64,000 nucleotides of DNA, taken from contig JAZPZD010000002.1 in the NCBI GenBank assembly GCA_045544515.1, forward strand, positions 62,001 through 126,000, written 5' to 3'. The translations under genes were made by a program, and so were the position numbers. The DNA is from RGIG8748 sp045544515. Lineage in GTDB: Bacteria > Bacillota > Clostridia > UMGS1810. This document shows positions 1 to 8,917 of this stretch, piece by piece. The number at the start of each line of letters is the position of its first letter. The first letter of the stretch is position 1. The notes beneath the pieces are model-generated. The model had not been told where the DNA came from and did not search any database. It worked only from the letters and a program-made list of their open reading frames with translations.

Positions 1-473
1 CCGTAGTCTACTGCACTCAATACCCTTTGATTGAATGTGTAGCCAAGTTCCTCCAGGGTATTTCTCACCACTTCCAAGGTGCGACCGTTATCGTGAGAAG
101 CAAAATTTTTAACATTTTCCATAAATACAATTTTTGGTTTTTTAGCTTTTACGATTCGTGCAACATCAAAGAATAAAGTTCCACGGCTATCTTCAAAGCC
201 TCTCTGTTTGCCGCTTATCGAAAAAGCTTGACACGGAAACCCTGCACATAATATATCGTGGTCTGGAATTGTGTTTTCATCAACTTTGGTGATATCTCCT
301 TCGGGGACATCACCAAAGTTATCGGCATAAACCTTTTGAACAGGTTTGTCCCATTCATTTGAATATACACAATGTGCTCCAAGCGATTCAAGAGCGATTC
401 TAAAGCCACCAAGACCGGCAAACAAATCAATAAAGGAGTAACCTGTAAGAGTTTTTTCTTGAATATCTATCAT
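1..473 (-). CDS. DNA (cytosine-5-)-methyltransferase, N-terminal part (cut by window edge)
   Basis: Translating the minus strand from the ATG at 473 gives an open frame to base 1, about 157 codons. It carries the family motifs in order: motif I DLFAGLGGFR near residue 17, motif IV PCQAFS with the catalytic Cys near residue 85, and motif VI ENVKNF near residue 122. The start is set by a GGAGG site 8 bases upstream. It methylates cytosine C5, usually as the modification half of a type II restriction system or as a solitary methylase. The partner and the target domain lie outside the window. Followed on the right by a non-coding boundary, it may belong to an accessory element. Confidence 0.93.
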   Translation of the reverse strand, partial: MIDIQEKTLTGYSFIDLFAGLGGFRIALESLGAHCVYSNEWDKPVQKVYADNFGDVPEGDITKVDENTIPDHDILCAGFPCQAFSISGKQRGFEDSRGTLFFDVARIVKAKKPKIVFMENVKNFASHDNGRTLEVVRNTLEELGYTFNQRVLSAVDY

Positions 474-806
474 TGCAATTACCTCCATTGATGTAAATTA
501 TAGCGCATAGCGCACGAAAAATCAATGGCATACTTCTCAATTTTTCGAATTTAAGTGTGGATTATTGTTCTGCACCCCCTAACCAAAAAACGGCACCCCT
601 TGAGGGTCGGTGAACCCCCTCGGTAAAATTCTATCAAAATATACGTTATTATCCAAAACGAAAAGGACGCATTTGGCGTCCTTTTTGGTTTGTGTGGCAA
701 TAATTAAGGGAGATTCGAACTCTGATTGTAAAAAATAATTTAGCTGTTGCAATACAATAATTTCGCTTTGTAACTTGTTACAAAATTCAGATTAAGTATA
801 CTGCAT
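474..806. other. Intergenic region with terminator and tRNA T-arm-like remnant
   Basis: No gene is seen here. The stretch holds a short GC-rich patch (about 570-625), a hairpin terminator (659-686), and at about 707-723 a minus-strand string GAGTTCGAATCTCCC that resembles a tRNA T-arm. The T-arm-like string is followed on the minus strand by the terminator, the same order seen behind the tRNA-derived cassettes at 50.1 kb and 59.6 kb. It may be a remnant of a tRNA attachment site. Confidence 0.4.
659..686 (-). terminator. Intrinsic terminator, probably for the flippase gene
   Basis: The arms AAGGACGC and GCGTCCTT enclose a four-base loop and are flanked by A and T runs, so the hairpin could act in both directions. 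It lies downstream of the minus-strand flippase gene that ends at 807. Confidence 0.6.
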
Positions 807-2387
807 CTATATAAGGTGCATCTTTTTAAACACAGGAACTAATTTTGAAACCACGGGGATAGACGAAAGTACATCTTCGCTTATTGCTTTTGTGCAAATA
901 AGCAAAATCCCGTACACAGCAGCTCCGAATGCTATGGATAATATAAGATTTATCTTATCTCCAAGAGGAAGAATTGTATACACAAACTTAACCGCTACAC
1001 CCATAACAACGGCACAGATAAGCGGCTTTGCCACCATATGCACAAACGACATCTCAAGAGATAACTTGCGTGTGATTGTAAACATATTAAGCACAAGTAT
1101 CACCGCATAGCAGGCAATGGTGCCTATAGGTGCACCTACAATGTTTATATCGGGGTTTGCCACAAGAATGGCATTTACAACTATCTTGACCACACCGCCG
1201 ATTAACATATTAACAACAGGAACTCTCTCCTCGCCTACCGACTGCAAGATGGCGTTTGTTACCATAACAAGCGATACAAAAACTATTGCAACAGAGAGAA
1301 CAGTAAGGGTTTCTGTGGCATTGGTGTTGTTATATACCAGCGAAAGTATCGGATTTGCAAGAATAGACATACCCACTGCACACGGAAGCGAAAATAGCGT
1401 GGTAATGGAAATACTGTTTATTGCAGTGTTTTGTGCCGCCTTTTTGTCCCCTGCAGTAAGAGATGCCGAAATTGCAGGCACAAGGCTTATGGTTATTGCC
1501 GAAATAAGCGTGGGCGGAAGATTAAAAAGCGGAACTGCATAGCCCGTATACGAGCCGTAAAGATGCTTTGCCTCGCTGTAAGTAAATGCACCCGTCTGCA
1601 GATTTCGCATAATCATTGCCGTATCTATAAGAGTGGTGAGGCTGAAAACCGATGCTCCGAGTGTTATGGGTACGGCTATGCGTACAAGCTCTTTTAATAT
1701 GGTGCCTTCGGAGCGAAGTATACCGCCCGAAGCCTTGGACTTGTTTTTTGAAGATTTGATGTGATATATTGCAAACAGCACCAAAAAGCCCAAAAGACCG
1801 CCCATTGCAACACCAAAAACTGCACCTGCACTGCCGTAGATAACGCCATTTCTTATAAGGAAATATGCCCCCGCAAAACCAATCGCCAGCTTGCCGATTG
1901 CCTCTGTAACCTCGGAAAGTGCCGTAGGGAGCATATCCTGGTGTCCCTGAAAATATCCCCTGTATGCACTCATAAGAGCCACAAAAAGCACAGCAGGCGA
2001 TATGGCCTTGATTCCAAGTTCACTGTCGGGGTTTTTGAGTAGGTCCGAAAACAATCCCGCACCAAAATAAAGTATCAGCGTTCCCGCAACGCCTATCCCC
2101 ACAAGGAGCTTGCGGCTTACAGAAAAAATTCTTTTTACCTCGGCAGAATTGCCCTTTGTCCTTGCTTCAGAAATCATCTTTGATATTGCAACAGGTATAC
2201 CTGCAGTAGCTACAATAAAGAGCCATGTGTACATTGTATAACTCGCAGAAAAAAGTGCCATACCCTCTTCGTCAAGAAGATATGTAAGCGGGATTTTAAA
2301 TGCGGCACCTATAAATTTTACAATTATATTGGCTATTACAAGTATGAGAGCACCTTTCATAAAAGTTTCTTTTTTATTTGAACTCAT
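807..2387 (-). CDS. SpoVB/MurJ-like polysaccharide (lipid) flippase
   Basis: The 526-residue protein is almost entirely hydrophobic with about 14 predicted membrane segments, matching the MOP/polysaccharide transporter superfamily (SpoVB, YtgP/MurJ group). These proteins flip undecaprenyl-linked precursors across the cytoplasmic membrane, for peptidoglycan or spore cortex. The N-terminus FMKGALILVIANIIVKFIGA and the following region are typical of the SpoVB branch. An AAGGAG site precedes the ATG at 2387. It is divergent from a second paralogue at 2516. Which of the two serves general wall synthesis and which sporulation cannot be told from sequence. Confidence 0.85.
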   Translation of the reverse strand: MSSNKKETFMKGALILVIANIIVKFIGAAFKIPLTYLLDEEGMALFSASYTMYTWLFIVATAGIPVAISKMISEARTKGNSAEVKRIFSVSRKLLVGIGVAGTLILYFGAGLFSDLLKNPDSELGIKAISPAVLFVALMSAYRGYFQGHQDMLPTALSEVTEAIGKLAIGFAGAYFLIRNGVIYGSAGAVFGVAMGGLLGFLVLFAIYHIKSSKNKSKASGGILRSEGTILKELVRIAVPITLGASVFSLTTLIDTAMIMRNLQTGAFTYSEAKHLYGSYTGYAVPLFNLPPTLISAITISLVPAISASLTAGDKKAAQNTAINSISITTLFSLPCAVGMSILANPILSLVYNNTNATETLTVLSVAIVFVSLVMVTNAILQSVGEERVPVVNMLIGGVVKIVVNAILVANPDINIVGAPIGTIACYAVILVLNMFTITRKLSLEMSFVHMVAKPLICAVVMGVAVKFVYTILPLGDKINLILSIAFGAAVYGILLICTKAISEDVLSSIPVVSKLVPVFKKMHLI

Positions 2388-2515
2388 AATTAATCTCCTT
2401 ATGGCTTGTTATATTATTAGTATAACACATATTTTCCGATAATTAAATATATATTTATTCTTTTTTTAATAAATACCTCTTTATTTGTCATATACATTAT
2501 TGAGGTGCAAGCAAA

Positions 2516-3937
2516 ATGAGAAAACGACGCTTTATTGCAAATGTATTTATAATGACAGGTTCTATGCTTTTAATACGCCTTGTTGGTATGGGGGCAAATA
2601 TATACATAACTGCAAGGCTCGGTGCCAAAGCTATGGGTATATACCATATGCTGCTATCTGTGTTTACATTTGGCATTACCTTTGCAGGTGCCGGAGTGGG
2701 CTTTGCCGTAACCAGACTTGTGTCGGAGCAAAGAGCAAACGAAGAAGATATATTAAAAAAAGCTCTTACTATTACAACGGCAATGTCTATCGTAGGCGTG
2801 CTTGTGTTGTACTTTGGTGCACCGTATATAGAAAGCAGGTTTATAAAAGAGCCTCATGCGGTATACGCTCTGCGTATGATATGTGTATCTCTGCCGTTTA
2901 TAAGTGCATCCTCTGTGTATAGAGGATATTTTATTGCCAGAAGAAAGGCATCGGTAATCACCATAAGCTCAATCATAGAAGAGGGTGTGTGTATCGGCGT
3001 GACGATTTTGTTTTTGCCAAAATTAAAAAATACGCCTTATGCATATATGTGCCTTGTATACGGTTGTACATTTTCCAACATAACAGCGTTTGTTGCGGAT
3101 AGGTGCCTTTGCAAAAAATGCATCAAAAACAGCGTTTCCAACCCATATAGAGCGTCTTTTAAAAGTGTATTTGCAATATGCGTACCGATAGCATTAGGCT
3201 CATATCTGCGTACGGGACTTACCACAGCAGAAAACCTCATCATACCGCTTACATTTGCAGGTTATGGTATAAGCGATGCCGTGGGCGAATACGGCTCCAT
3301 AAAGGCTATGGCAATGATGGTGGTAATGTTCCCCGCAGTATTTATACAGGCTTTTTCTTCGATGCTTGTTCCCGAAATGAGTGAGCTCAACGCAAAAGGA
3401 CTGCAAAACGGTATAAGACACATAGCCTCGCTTTCGGTATCGGCAGTTGTAACATTTTCCTGCTATGCGGCACTTATGCTCGTAAAACACCACTCGCTGA
3501 TAGCAGGAGGACTGTTTAAAGACACTCGTGCGGTATACTATCTGGGTATGCTTTCTGTCCTTGCGGTGCCTATGTATCTTGACACAGTAGCAGACAACAT
3601 ACTAAAAGGGCTTAATCTGCAAAATGTAAGTCTTAAATATAACATAATAGACTCGCTTATCAGGATAGCATTGATTTTCGTATTTATGAAAAAATACGGT
3701 CCTGTGTTCTACATAGCTATGCTCTACATAAGCGAAATCTTTAATTTGTCATTGAGTTTGGGAAAGGTAGCAAGGGTTACAAAGCTGAAATTTATGCCAA
3801 TGGAATTTGTTGTGACACCGCTATTGTGCAGCATTATTGCATATACATTTAATTCACCGATAGTTCAGACGGTTGTCTATTGGACAGTTTATTTTGTGAT
3901 GCAAAAAAAGAGTGCTGAAAAACAGCACTCTCTTTGA
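2516..3937 (+). CDS. SpoVB-like flippase (second paralogue)
   Basis: The 473-residue multi-spanning membrane protein belongs to the same superfamily as the divergent gene at 807-2387, but is clearly a distinct paralogue. The N-terminus RFIANVFIMTGSMLLIRLVG and the next segment are characteristic of stage V sporulation protein B. It probably moves lipid-linked cell-wall precursors to the outer face of the membrane. GAGGTG precedes the ATG. The last codons (residues SAEKQHS) are written in the hairpin that terminates the convergent gene, so the C-terminal tail may be constrained by that structure. Confidence 0.82.
   Translation: MRKRRFIANVFIMTGSMLLIRLVGMGANIYITARLGAKAMGIYHMLLSVFTFGITFAGAGVGFAVTRLVSEQRANEEDILKKALTITTAMSIVGVLVLYFGAPYIESRFIKEPHAVYALRMICVSLPFISASSVYRGYFIARRKASVITISSIIEEGVCIGVTILFLPKLKNTPYAYMCLVYGCTFSNITAFVADRCLCKKCIKNSVSNPYRASFKSVFAICVPIALGSYLRTGLTTAENLIIPLTFAGYGISDAVGEYGSIKAMAMMVVMFPAVFIQAFSSMLVPEMSELNAKGLQNGIRHIASLSVSAVVTFSCYAALMLVKHHSLIAGGLFKDTRAVYYLGMLSVLAVPMYLDTVADNILKGLNLQNVSLKYNIIDSLIRIALIFVFMKKYGPVFYIAMLYISEIFNLSLSLGKVARVTKLKFMPMEFVVTPLLCSIIAYTFNSPIVQTVVYWTVYFVMQKKSAEKQHSL
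3903..3930 (-). terminator. Terminator lying inside the flippase coding end
   Basis: GAGTGCTG (3910-3917) and CAGCACTC (3923-3930) form an 8-bp stem with a five-base loop. On the minus strand it is followed by seven T, so it terminates the cohesin/SLH gene ending at 3942. The stem lies within the last codons of the plus-strand flippase. Confidence 0.8.
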
Positions 3938-3941
3938 ACTT

Positions 3942-5180
3942 CTATCTGGATATACATCTTGATACAAGGGCAAATGTTTCTGCTCTTGTAATAGTTGCCT
4001 TTGGTTTAACGGTATTGTCTGAATAACCTGTAAGTATTCCGCTTTGTGCGGCATATGCAACCGCTGCCCTGGACCAGTCGGAAACATCGGAAGTATCTGC
4101 AAAATTAAGGGAACTGTCTGCAAGGTGCCAGCCCATTGCACGAGAGAGAATCGTAACCATCTCTTCTCTTGTGATAAGGTCTTTGGCACGGACATTGCCG
4201 TTTGAACCTTTGAGTATGCCGTGTTTTACGGCAGTTGCTATGTAGCTTTTTGCCCATTGCGAAACTGTGCCGCTGTCTGCAAAATCCAATGTCAGATTTG
4301 CATCGGGACTTATACCCATAGCAAGAAGTGCAATCTTTGCAGCTTCTTCGCGGGTGATATTGGCATCAGGACGCATTGACGGATTTTGACTGCCGTCTCC
4401 TGCAATTATGCCCTTGTCAAAAAGGTTCTTGGCATAGGTATATGCCCAGTTGTCAGATGGAATATCTGCAAACTGAACTGCTTGCGGTGTGACAACAGGT
4501 TTAACTACGGGCGAAGCAGATACACCGCCACTCGGTCTTCTGGAAGGTCTGTCGTCATCCGAGCTGTCGTCATCCGAACCGTTGTCATCCGAGCCGTCAT
4601 CATTCGAACCGTCATCATTCGAACCGTCATCATTCGAGCCGTCGTCATTCGAACCGTCATCATTCGAGCCGTCGTCATTCGAGCCATCATCATTCGAACC
4701 GCCAAAATCTATTGTCACATCGGATAATTGCAGATTTTCGGAACATTTTATTGTATAGTCTGCAAACTCGGCAAAGGTAATTTGCACCTTTGCTTCGCCG
4801 ATTGCATCTTCGTTGGCTTTAAAATTGATTGTAAACAGTATATTGTTATTTTCCTCAAGGATTTCTTGGGTTATTTTGTTTGTGTCCTCTTCTTCGGAGT
4901 TGGTGTCAAACCAGCCTATATAACCGCCGCCGCTTTTTGTTTTGAGATTATCTACACAAATTTCTGAATTTGTGCTTAAATATGTGAGCTTGTCGCTATC
5001 AAAGGTGTATCGGATTGTAATTGCGGATATATCCTGTATATCCGAAGGGATTTCGTCAATGAGTATATTTACTGCCACACTGCTCTGGTTAACAGATGGT
5101 TCCATAGTTAGTGTTGCCGCCAGAGTGCAGGTAGAAATCATACACAGACACACGGCAAGTACCAGTATTTTTTTTAGCAT
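3942..5180 (-). CDS. Secreted cohesin-like protein with Asp-rich linker and three SLH domains
   Basis: From the ATG at 5180 (AGGAG site, then MLKKILVLAVCLCMISTCTLA as a signal peptide start) the protein has 412 residues. A longer frame exists upstream, but it lacks a ribosome site and its first 39 residues do not look like a protein start. Residues about 22-165 look like a cohesin-type beta-sandwich (IRYTFDSDKLTYLS near the front, NILFTINFKA later). A tandem SNDDG linker follows, then three SLH domains to the end (for example FADIPSDNWAYTYAKNLF and ITREEMVTILSRAM). SLH domains attach proteins to the cell wall polymer. The neighbours carry dockerins, so this may be their surface anchor. The cohesin call is by pattern only. 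Confidence 0.75.
   Translation of the reverse strand: MLKKILVLAVCLCMISTCTLAATLTMEPSVNQSSVAVNILIDEIPSDIQDISAITIRYTFDSDKLTYLSTNSEICVDNLKTKSGGGYIGWFDTNSEEEDTNKITQEILEENNNILFTINFKANEDAIGEAKVQITFAEFADYTIKCSENLQLSDVTIDFGGSNDDGSNDDGSNDDGSNDDGSNDDGSNDDGSNDDGSDDNGSDDDSSDDDRPSRRPSGGVSASPVVKPVVTPQAVQFADIPSDNWAYTYAKNLFDKGIIAGDGSQNPSMRPDANITREEAAKIALLAMGISPDANLTLDFADSGTVSQWAKSYIATAVKHGILKGSNGNVRAKDLITREEMVTILSRAMGWHLADSSLNFADTSDVSDWSRAAVAYAAQSGILTGYSDNTVKPKATITRAETFALVSRCISR
4544..4702 (-). repeat. 15-bp tandem repeat encoding the SNDDG linker
   Basis: About ten copies of a 15-base unit (core gtcatcattcgaacc on the plus strand) encode the repeated residues SNDDG/SDDDG between the cohesin-like and SLH parts. 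Copies vary at third positions. The repeat is likely to change copy number. Confidence 0.9.
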
Positions 5181-5221
5181 TTGTTTTTCTCCTCTTACAT
5201 ATTTGTTGTATGAATAGTTTC

Positions 5222-5241
5222 CCCCGTCTTTTATGACGGGG
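5222..5241. other. GC-rich hairpin between two surface-protein genes
   Basis: CCCCGTC and GACGGGG form a perfect 7-bp stem in the 94-base gap between the dockerin gene and the cohesin/SLH gene. On the minus strand no T-run follows, so it is more likely an RNA stability or processing element than a strong terminator. Confidence 0.5.
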
Positions 5242-5274
5242 GAATAAATCAAGAAATAAATTTTGTCAAAACAA

Positions 5275-8040
5275 TCATTTGCCTGTAACAAGTCCAAGAT
5301 ATGTGTCGTCTATTTCGCCTATTGCAAGCTTTGAAATCATAAGAGCATCAAGTGCGGTTATCTTTCCGTCGCCATTAACATCTGCAAGAACATATGCATA
5401 TGCATTTGCAAACAATGCAACATCCTTCTGTGCAGCCTTTTTGTTTGCTGCCAATGCGTCTGCTTCTGTAAGATTGCCGTCTGCGTTGATGTCACCAAGT
5501 TTTGAAGGTTCTGTGGGTTCGTTAGTTACAACAACGGTATCTGCGTCAACCTTTTCGTCGGTGATTACCACATAGTAGGTGTCCTCGCCAAGTTTAATCA
5601 TCATAGCAGTGTTGCCGCCAAGGACAACCTTTTTGCCCTCTTCGATATCGGTAAATACTGTTACATATACATCGCCGTATCCGCCGATTGCTTCCTCTGT
5701 CTGCGATGCATCGGGAACGAGGTTTTTGTATGCTTCTTCTGCTTTTTCAAGAAGTTCAAGGTTAGCCACATAAGACTTTTGAGCATCGGTGAGGGTGTTA
5801 TATGCTTCTCTCGCCTTGGCAATCTTTTCCTTGCATTCTTTGGTGTATTCTACATCGCCTATTGCTGCGATGATATCCTCTACAGCGGATGCTGCTGTCA
5901 TATCTTCCTTAATCACAAGGATTGCATCTTCTGCTTCTTCGAGCACTGCAAGTTTTGTTACATAAGCCTGTTGCTCTTCTGTAAGATCATCATATGCCTC
6001 TCTTGCAGCTTTTATCGCTTCTTCGTCCTCGATTGTGATTTCGCCAAGAGCAGCAATCGCATCGTCAACAGCCTTTGCTGCTGCCATATCGTCTCTGATG
6101 GCACTAATTGCAGCTTCTGCTTTTTCAAGGATTTCGAGATTTTCTACATACACCTTCTGGTCATCTGTAAGAAAATCATAAGCATCTCTTGCTGCTTTAA
6201 CAGCCTTTTCACTGTCTATTGTGATAACTTCGGGAAGATTAGCTATCATTTTATCTACGCCCAAAGCTGCAGCTTTGTCTAATTCTTCCTTGTCGGCAGC
6301 CGCCTTAAGTTCTTCGATTGTTTTTTCTGCTTCTTCGAGTTTTGCAAGCTTTGTTACATAACCCTGCTGCGTTTCAGACAAGTCAGCGTATGCTTTTCTT
6401 GCTGCAGTTATCGCTGCATCATCCTCAATAGTAATACCGTCTGCACAAATTGTATCTACAACATCGTCAAATGACTTTGCAGCCTTTAAGTCAACTATCT
6501 TTTCTTCTGCAGCTTTAAGAATTCCAAGAGTTGTAACATATGCTTTCTGATCATTTGTAAGAGCTGTATATTTGTCTCTTAAATCTTTTACTGCATCTTC
6601 GTCATCAAGAGTTACATCTCCAAGTGCTTCTGCATAAGCATCAAATCCTTTGGCAATAGCGATATCGCTTTCGATTTTTTCAATCTTGGTCTTTGCAGCT
6701 TGGAGTTTGGCAGAGTTTGTTACAAGTGCCTGCTGCTCATCACTAAGACCATTAAAGTCTTCATAGAGTGCCAAAACTGCATCTTTGTCTTCTATAGTAA
6801 TTTCTTCAGGAAGATTTTCAATTGCTGCCTCTACATCTTCTATCTGCTGTTTGAGAGTAGCTATTGCGTCAAGGGCATCTTCAACCTTTGCATAATTTGT
6901 AACAAGGTGTCTGTATTCTCCACTAATTGCAAGGTAGATAGATTTTGCAGCGTTTACATCAGCTTCGTCTGCCAAAGTTATTTCTTCGGGAAGAGCGTCT
7001 ATTGCATCTTCTACTGCCTTAACCTGTGTGGTTATCTGTGTTTCTATCTGAGCATAGCTTGTTTTTGCTGCAGCAAGAACGCCTGCGTTTGTAACAGCGT
7101 TCTTATCTTCTGCAAGAACTGCACCATATTTAGCCTCTGCTGTGTCTATGAGGTTTTTGCTTTCTTCGGTGTACTTAACCTCGCCTATTTCATCTATTGC
7201 AGATATTGCAGCATTGATTGCCAAAGTCTTTAATTCGTCATACCTGGACAGTGCATCAGTGAGAATTTTTTTATTTTCTACTTCTGTCTTGTCAGATACA
7301 AGCTGATATTTGGTATTTGCAGCGTCGATGCGTGCTTTGCTCGCCTCTGTATATGTAACTGTGCCGATTTTTGCAATTTCTGCCATTGCATCGATAGCTT
7401 CCTGTGATGGACCAACCGGCGTATCATCAACAATCTGAACCGCTTCTGTAGCTTTAACAGTTGCTCTTTCTTCGCCGGGATTTAACACCAACAATTCTGT
7501 GTTACAAAGAACAAATTCTCTTGCAACATTTTCAATATCCTTTTTAGCAGTAAATATTATCTTACCTGCAACGATAGATGTTGAACCAAACGCCGAACAG
7601 GTTTCATCAAGTGTATATCCGTATACTAAATCAATATAAGCCGAGTTGAAGCTTTTTGTGTTTGGATCGTCATCAAGAAAATACTGGCCTTTTTGAGGAG
7701 CAGCTATTCCACCAAAGCCTTCTCTAGAATTTGCAACAGATTTGTACCATTCAGCATCAAATGCGTTTGGTACACGACCAGCACCGGTTCCTGTTGTGTC
7801 AACAGAAAAGCTTGCATCGGCAAACTGAATGCTGTATGCTACAGAAGAAATATATTTCATATTTCCCCCAACTGTTACGGTAAGCAAAACTTTTTCACCA
7901 TTAGCCACTGTTTTTTTGTCTGCAGTAAGAACAAATGTATAATCCGCATCCGCAAAAACAAGTCCTGTGGGAATCATTGTAAATGCAAACATAACAACAA
8001 GGAAAAGCGCTGTCAGTTTTTTAAATAAATTTCTTTTCAT
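5275..8040 (-). CDS. Large secreted protein: cohesin-like domain, helical repeats, C-terminal dockerin
   Basis: The 921-residue protein starts with a signal peptide (MKRNLFKKLTALFLVVMFAF), and AGGAGG precedes the ATG at 8040. Residues about 30-205 resemble a cohesin-type beta-sandwich. Residues about 215-770 are some eight or nine imperfect repeats of roughly 60-75 residues, helical, with a recurring pattern such as LPEEITIEDKDAV followed by DEQQALVTN. A short beta-rich segment follows. The end carries two calcium-binding dockerin repeats: DINADGNLTEADAL and DVNGDGKITALDAL. Dockerins bind cohesins, so docking to the SLH protein next door is plausible. The long repeats probably act as a spacer. 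No catalytic domain is seen. Confidence 0.75.
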   Translation of the reverse strand: MKRNLFKKLTALFLVVMFAFTMIPTGLVFADADYTFVLTADKKTVANGEKVLLTVTVGGNMKYISSVAYSIQFADASFSVDTTGTGAGRVPNAFDAEWYKSVANSREGFGGIAAPQKGQYFLDDDPNTKSFNSAYIDLVYGYTLDETCSAFGSTSIVAGKIIFTAKKDIENVAREFVLCNTELLVLNPGEERATVKATEAVQIVDDTPVGPSQEAIDAMAEIAKIGTVTYTEASKARIDAANTKYQLVSDKTEVENKKILTDALSRYDELKTLAINAAISAIDEIGEVKYTEESKNLIDTAEAKYGAVLAEDKNAVTNAGVLAAAKTSYAQIETQITTQVKAVEDAIDALPEEITLADEADVNAAKSIYLAISGEYRHLVTNYAKVEDALDAIATLKQQIEDVEAAIENLPEEITIEDKDAVLALYEDFNGLSDEQQALVTNSAKLQAAKTKIEKIESDIAIAKGFDAYAEALGDVTLDDEDAVKDLRDKYTALTNDQKAYVTTLGILKAAEEKIVDLKAAKSFDDVVDTICADGITIEDDAAITAARKAYADLSETQQGYVTKLAKLEEAEKTIEELKAAADKEELDKAAALGVDKMIANLPEVITIDSEKAVKAARDAYDFLTDDQKVYVENLEILEKAEAAISAIRDDMAAAKAVDDAIAALGEITIEDEEAIKAAREAYDDLTEEQQAYVTKLAVLEEAEDAILVIKEDMTAASAVEDIIAAIGDVEYTKECKEKIAKAREAYNTLTDAQKSYVANLELLEKAEEAYKNLVPDASQTEEAIGGYGDVYVTVFTDIEEGKKVVLGGNTAMMIKLGEDTYYVVITDEKVDADTVVVTNEPTEPSKLGDINADGNLTEADALAANKKAAQKDVALFANAYAYVLADVNGDGKITALDALMISKLAIGEIDDTYLGLVTGK

Positions 8041-8061
8041 ACTTTAACCTCCTAATACTAA

Positions 8062-8694
8062 TTACTCTTCGTCGGGCAAGAACGGTGTTCTGTTGAGTGC
8101 ATACTGTACTACACTGCCTGCATCGGCTACAGTAATTTCATTGTCACCGTTAACATTCGCTGCCAAAGCACCGTATTGATATACCTCTTCAGAGTTCGAT
8201 TTATAGAATGGTGTTCTGTTAAGTGCATACTGTACTATACTTCCTGCATCCGCCACGGTAATTTCGCTATCACCGTTAACATCACCCATCATATACGGCT
8301 TTTCAGAAGGTGTATCTCCGCCTCCCTGCTGGCTCTTGTCGATTACTGTTTTGTACGGGTCGTCGTCTATGCCCATTGTTGCATATCCCGAATATATGTC
8401 GTAGCTTGCGTCCTCTGCTGCTGTGAACTTAAATGTAGCAACGCCTTTATCATTCGCTGGTGTCTGATTGATGTAGTGAACAAGTGTAGTATTGGCAAAC
8501 GCCTGAGAGATTGTAGTATCCTTGGGCACTACAAGAAGGGTTGTTTCCTCGGAAGGATTAAGATCCCCCACAGTAACAGTAACGGTTGTACCATTCATAG
8601 AATAACTGATAGGGTCTGCCGCAAAAGCCACACTACAGGTAACAAGGCTAATTAGCATAACAACAGTTATGGTTTTTGTGATGAAATTTTTCAC
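8062..8694 (-). CDS. Small secreted dockerin-like protein
   Basis: The GTG at 8694 is chosen because it gives a clean signal peptide (KNFITKTITVVMLISLVTC, cleavage after AFA) and has an AAGG(CGGG) site upstream. A TTG 8 codons earlier is the alternative. The 210-residue protein has an N-terminal beta domain containing HYINQTPANDKGVATFKF, also found in the secreted protein at 32847. Two dockerin-type calcium loops follow, DVNGDSEITVAD and NVNGDNEITVAD, separated by an unusually long linker. It lies 21 bases upstream of the large dockerin protein in the same direction, so the two are likely co-transcribed. Its binding partner is inferred, not shown. Confidence 0.75.
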   Translation of the reverse strand: MKNFITKTITVVMLISLVTCSVAFAADPISYSMNGTTVTVTVGDLNPSEETTLLVVPKDTTISQAFANTTLVHYINQTPANDKGVATFKFTAAEDASYDIYSGYATMGIDDDPYKTVIDKSQQGGGDTPSEKPYMMGDVNGDSEITVADAGSIVQYALNRTPFYKSNSEEVYQYGALAANVNGDNEITVADAGSVVQYALNRTPFLPDEE

Positions 8695-8815
8695 TGATTT
8701 TCCCGCCTTTCTCCGCAAACGGACACCGCAAAAAAGTGAGTGTTCCGAAGCAACACAGTTTGTTTTAAATCATATTTTGGCATACATATATAACATACCA
8801 TACTATCATAGATAC

Positions 8816-8844
8816 ATTATACCTAAAATCCAAAAAAAAGGCAA
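8816..8844 (-). promoter_or_regulatory. Promoter of the dockerin/cohesin operon
   Basis: On the minus strand TTGCCT (8844-8839), a 17-base spacer and TATAAT (8821-8816) form a sigma-A-type promoter. The -35 box overlaps the terminator of the upstream gene. Confidence 0.65.
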
Positions 8845-8868
8845 TAGAAATATCCGGAAATCTATTGC
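8832..8868 (-). terminator. Terminator of the transglycosylase/coaE/polA genes
   Basis: GCAATAGA and TCTATTGC arms (8842-8868) form the stem; on the minus strand an eight-T run follows. Confidence 0.75.
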
Positions 8869-8917
8869 ATTTTTGCTTTTTCGTCATATTTACTAATTCA
8901 AAAAACCTTTTTGTGCA

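Noticed and set aside
4544..4702. Possible CRISPR-like array
   Set aside because: The unit is a gap-free 15-base tandem repeat inside a coding region, with no spacers and no cas genes in the window.
4489..4758. Repetitive reading frames (SFEPS- or VVIRT-type repeats) on the plus strand and a Met/Arg-rich one on the minus strand
   Set aside because: They are shadows of the 15-base repeat in the cohesin/SLH gene and carry no ribosome site.
5180..5297. Upstream extension of the cohesin/SLH gene
   Set aside because: It crosses the GC-rich hairpin at 5222, has no ribosome site, and puts the signal peptide 39 residues from the start.
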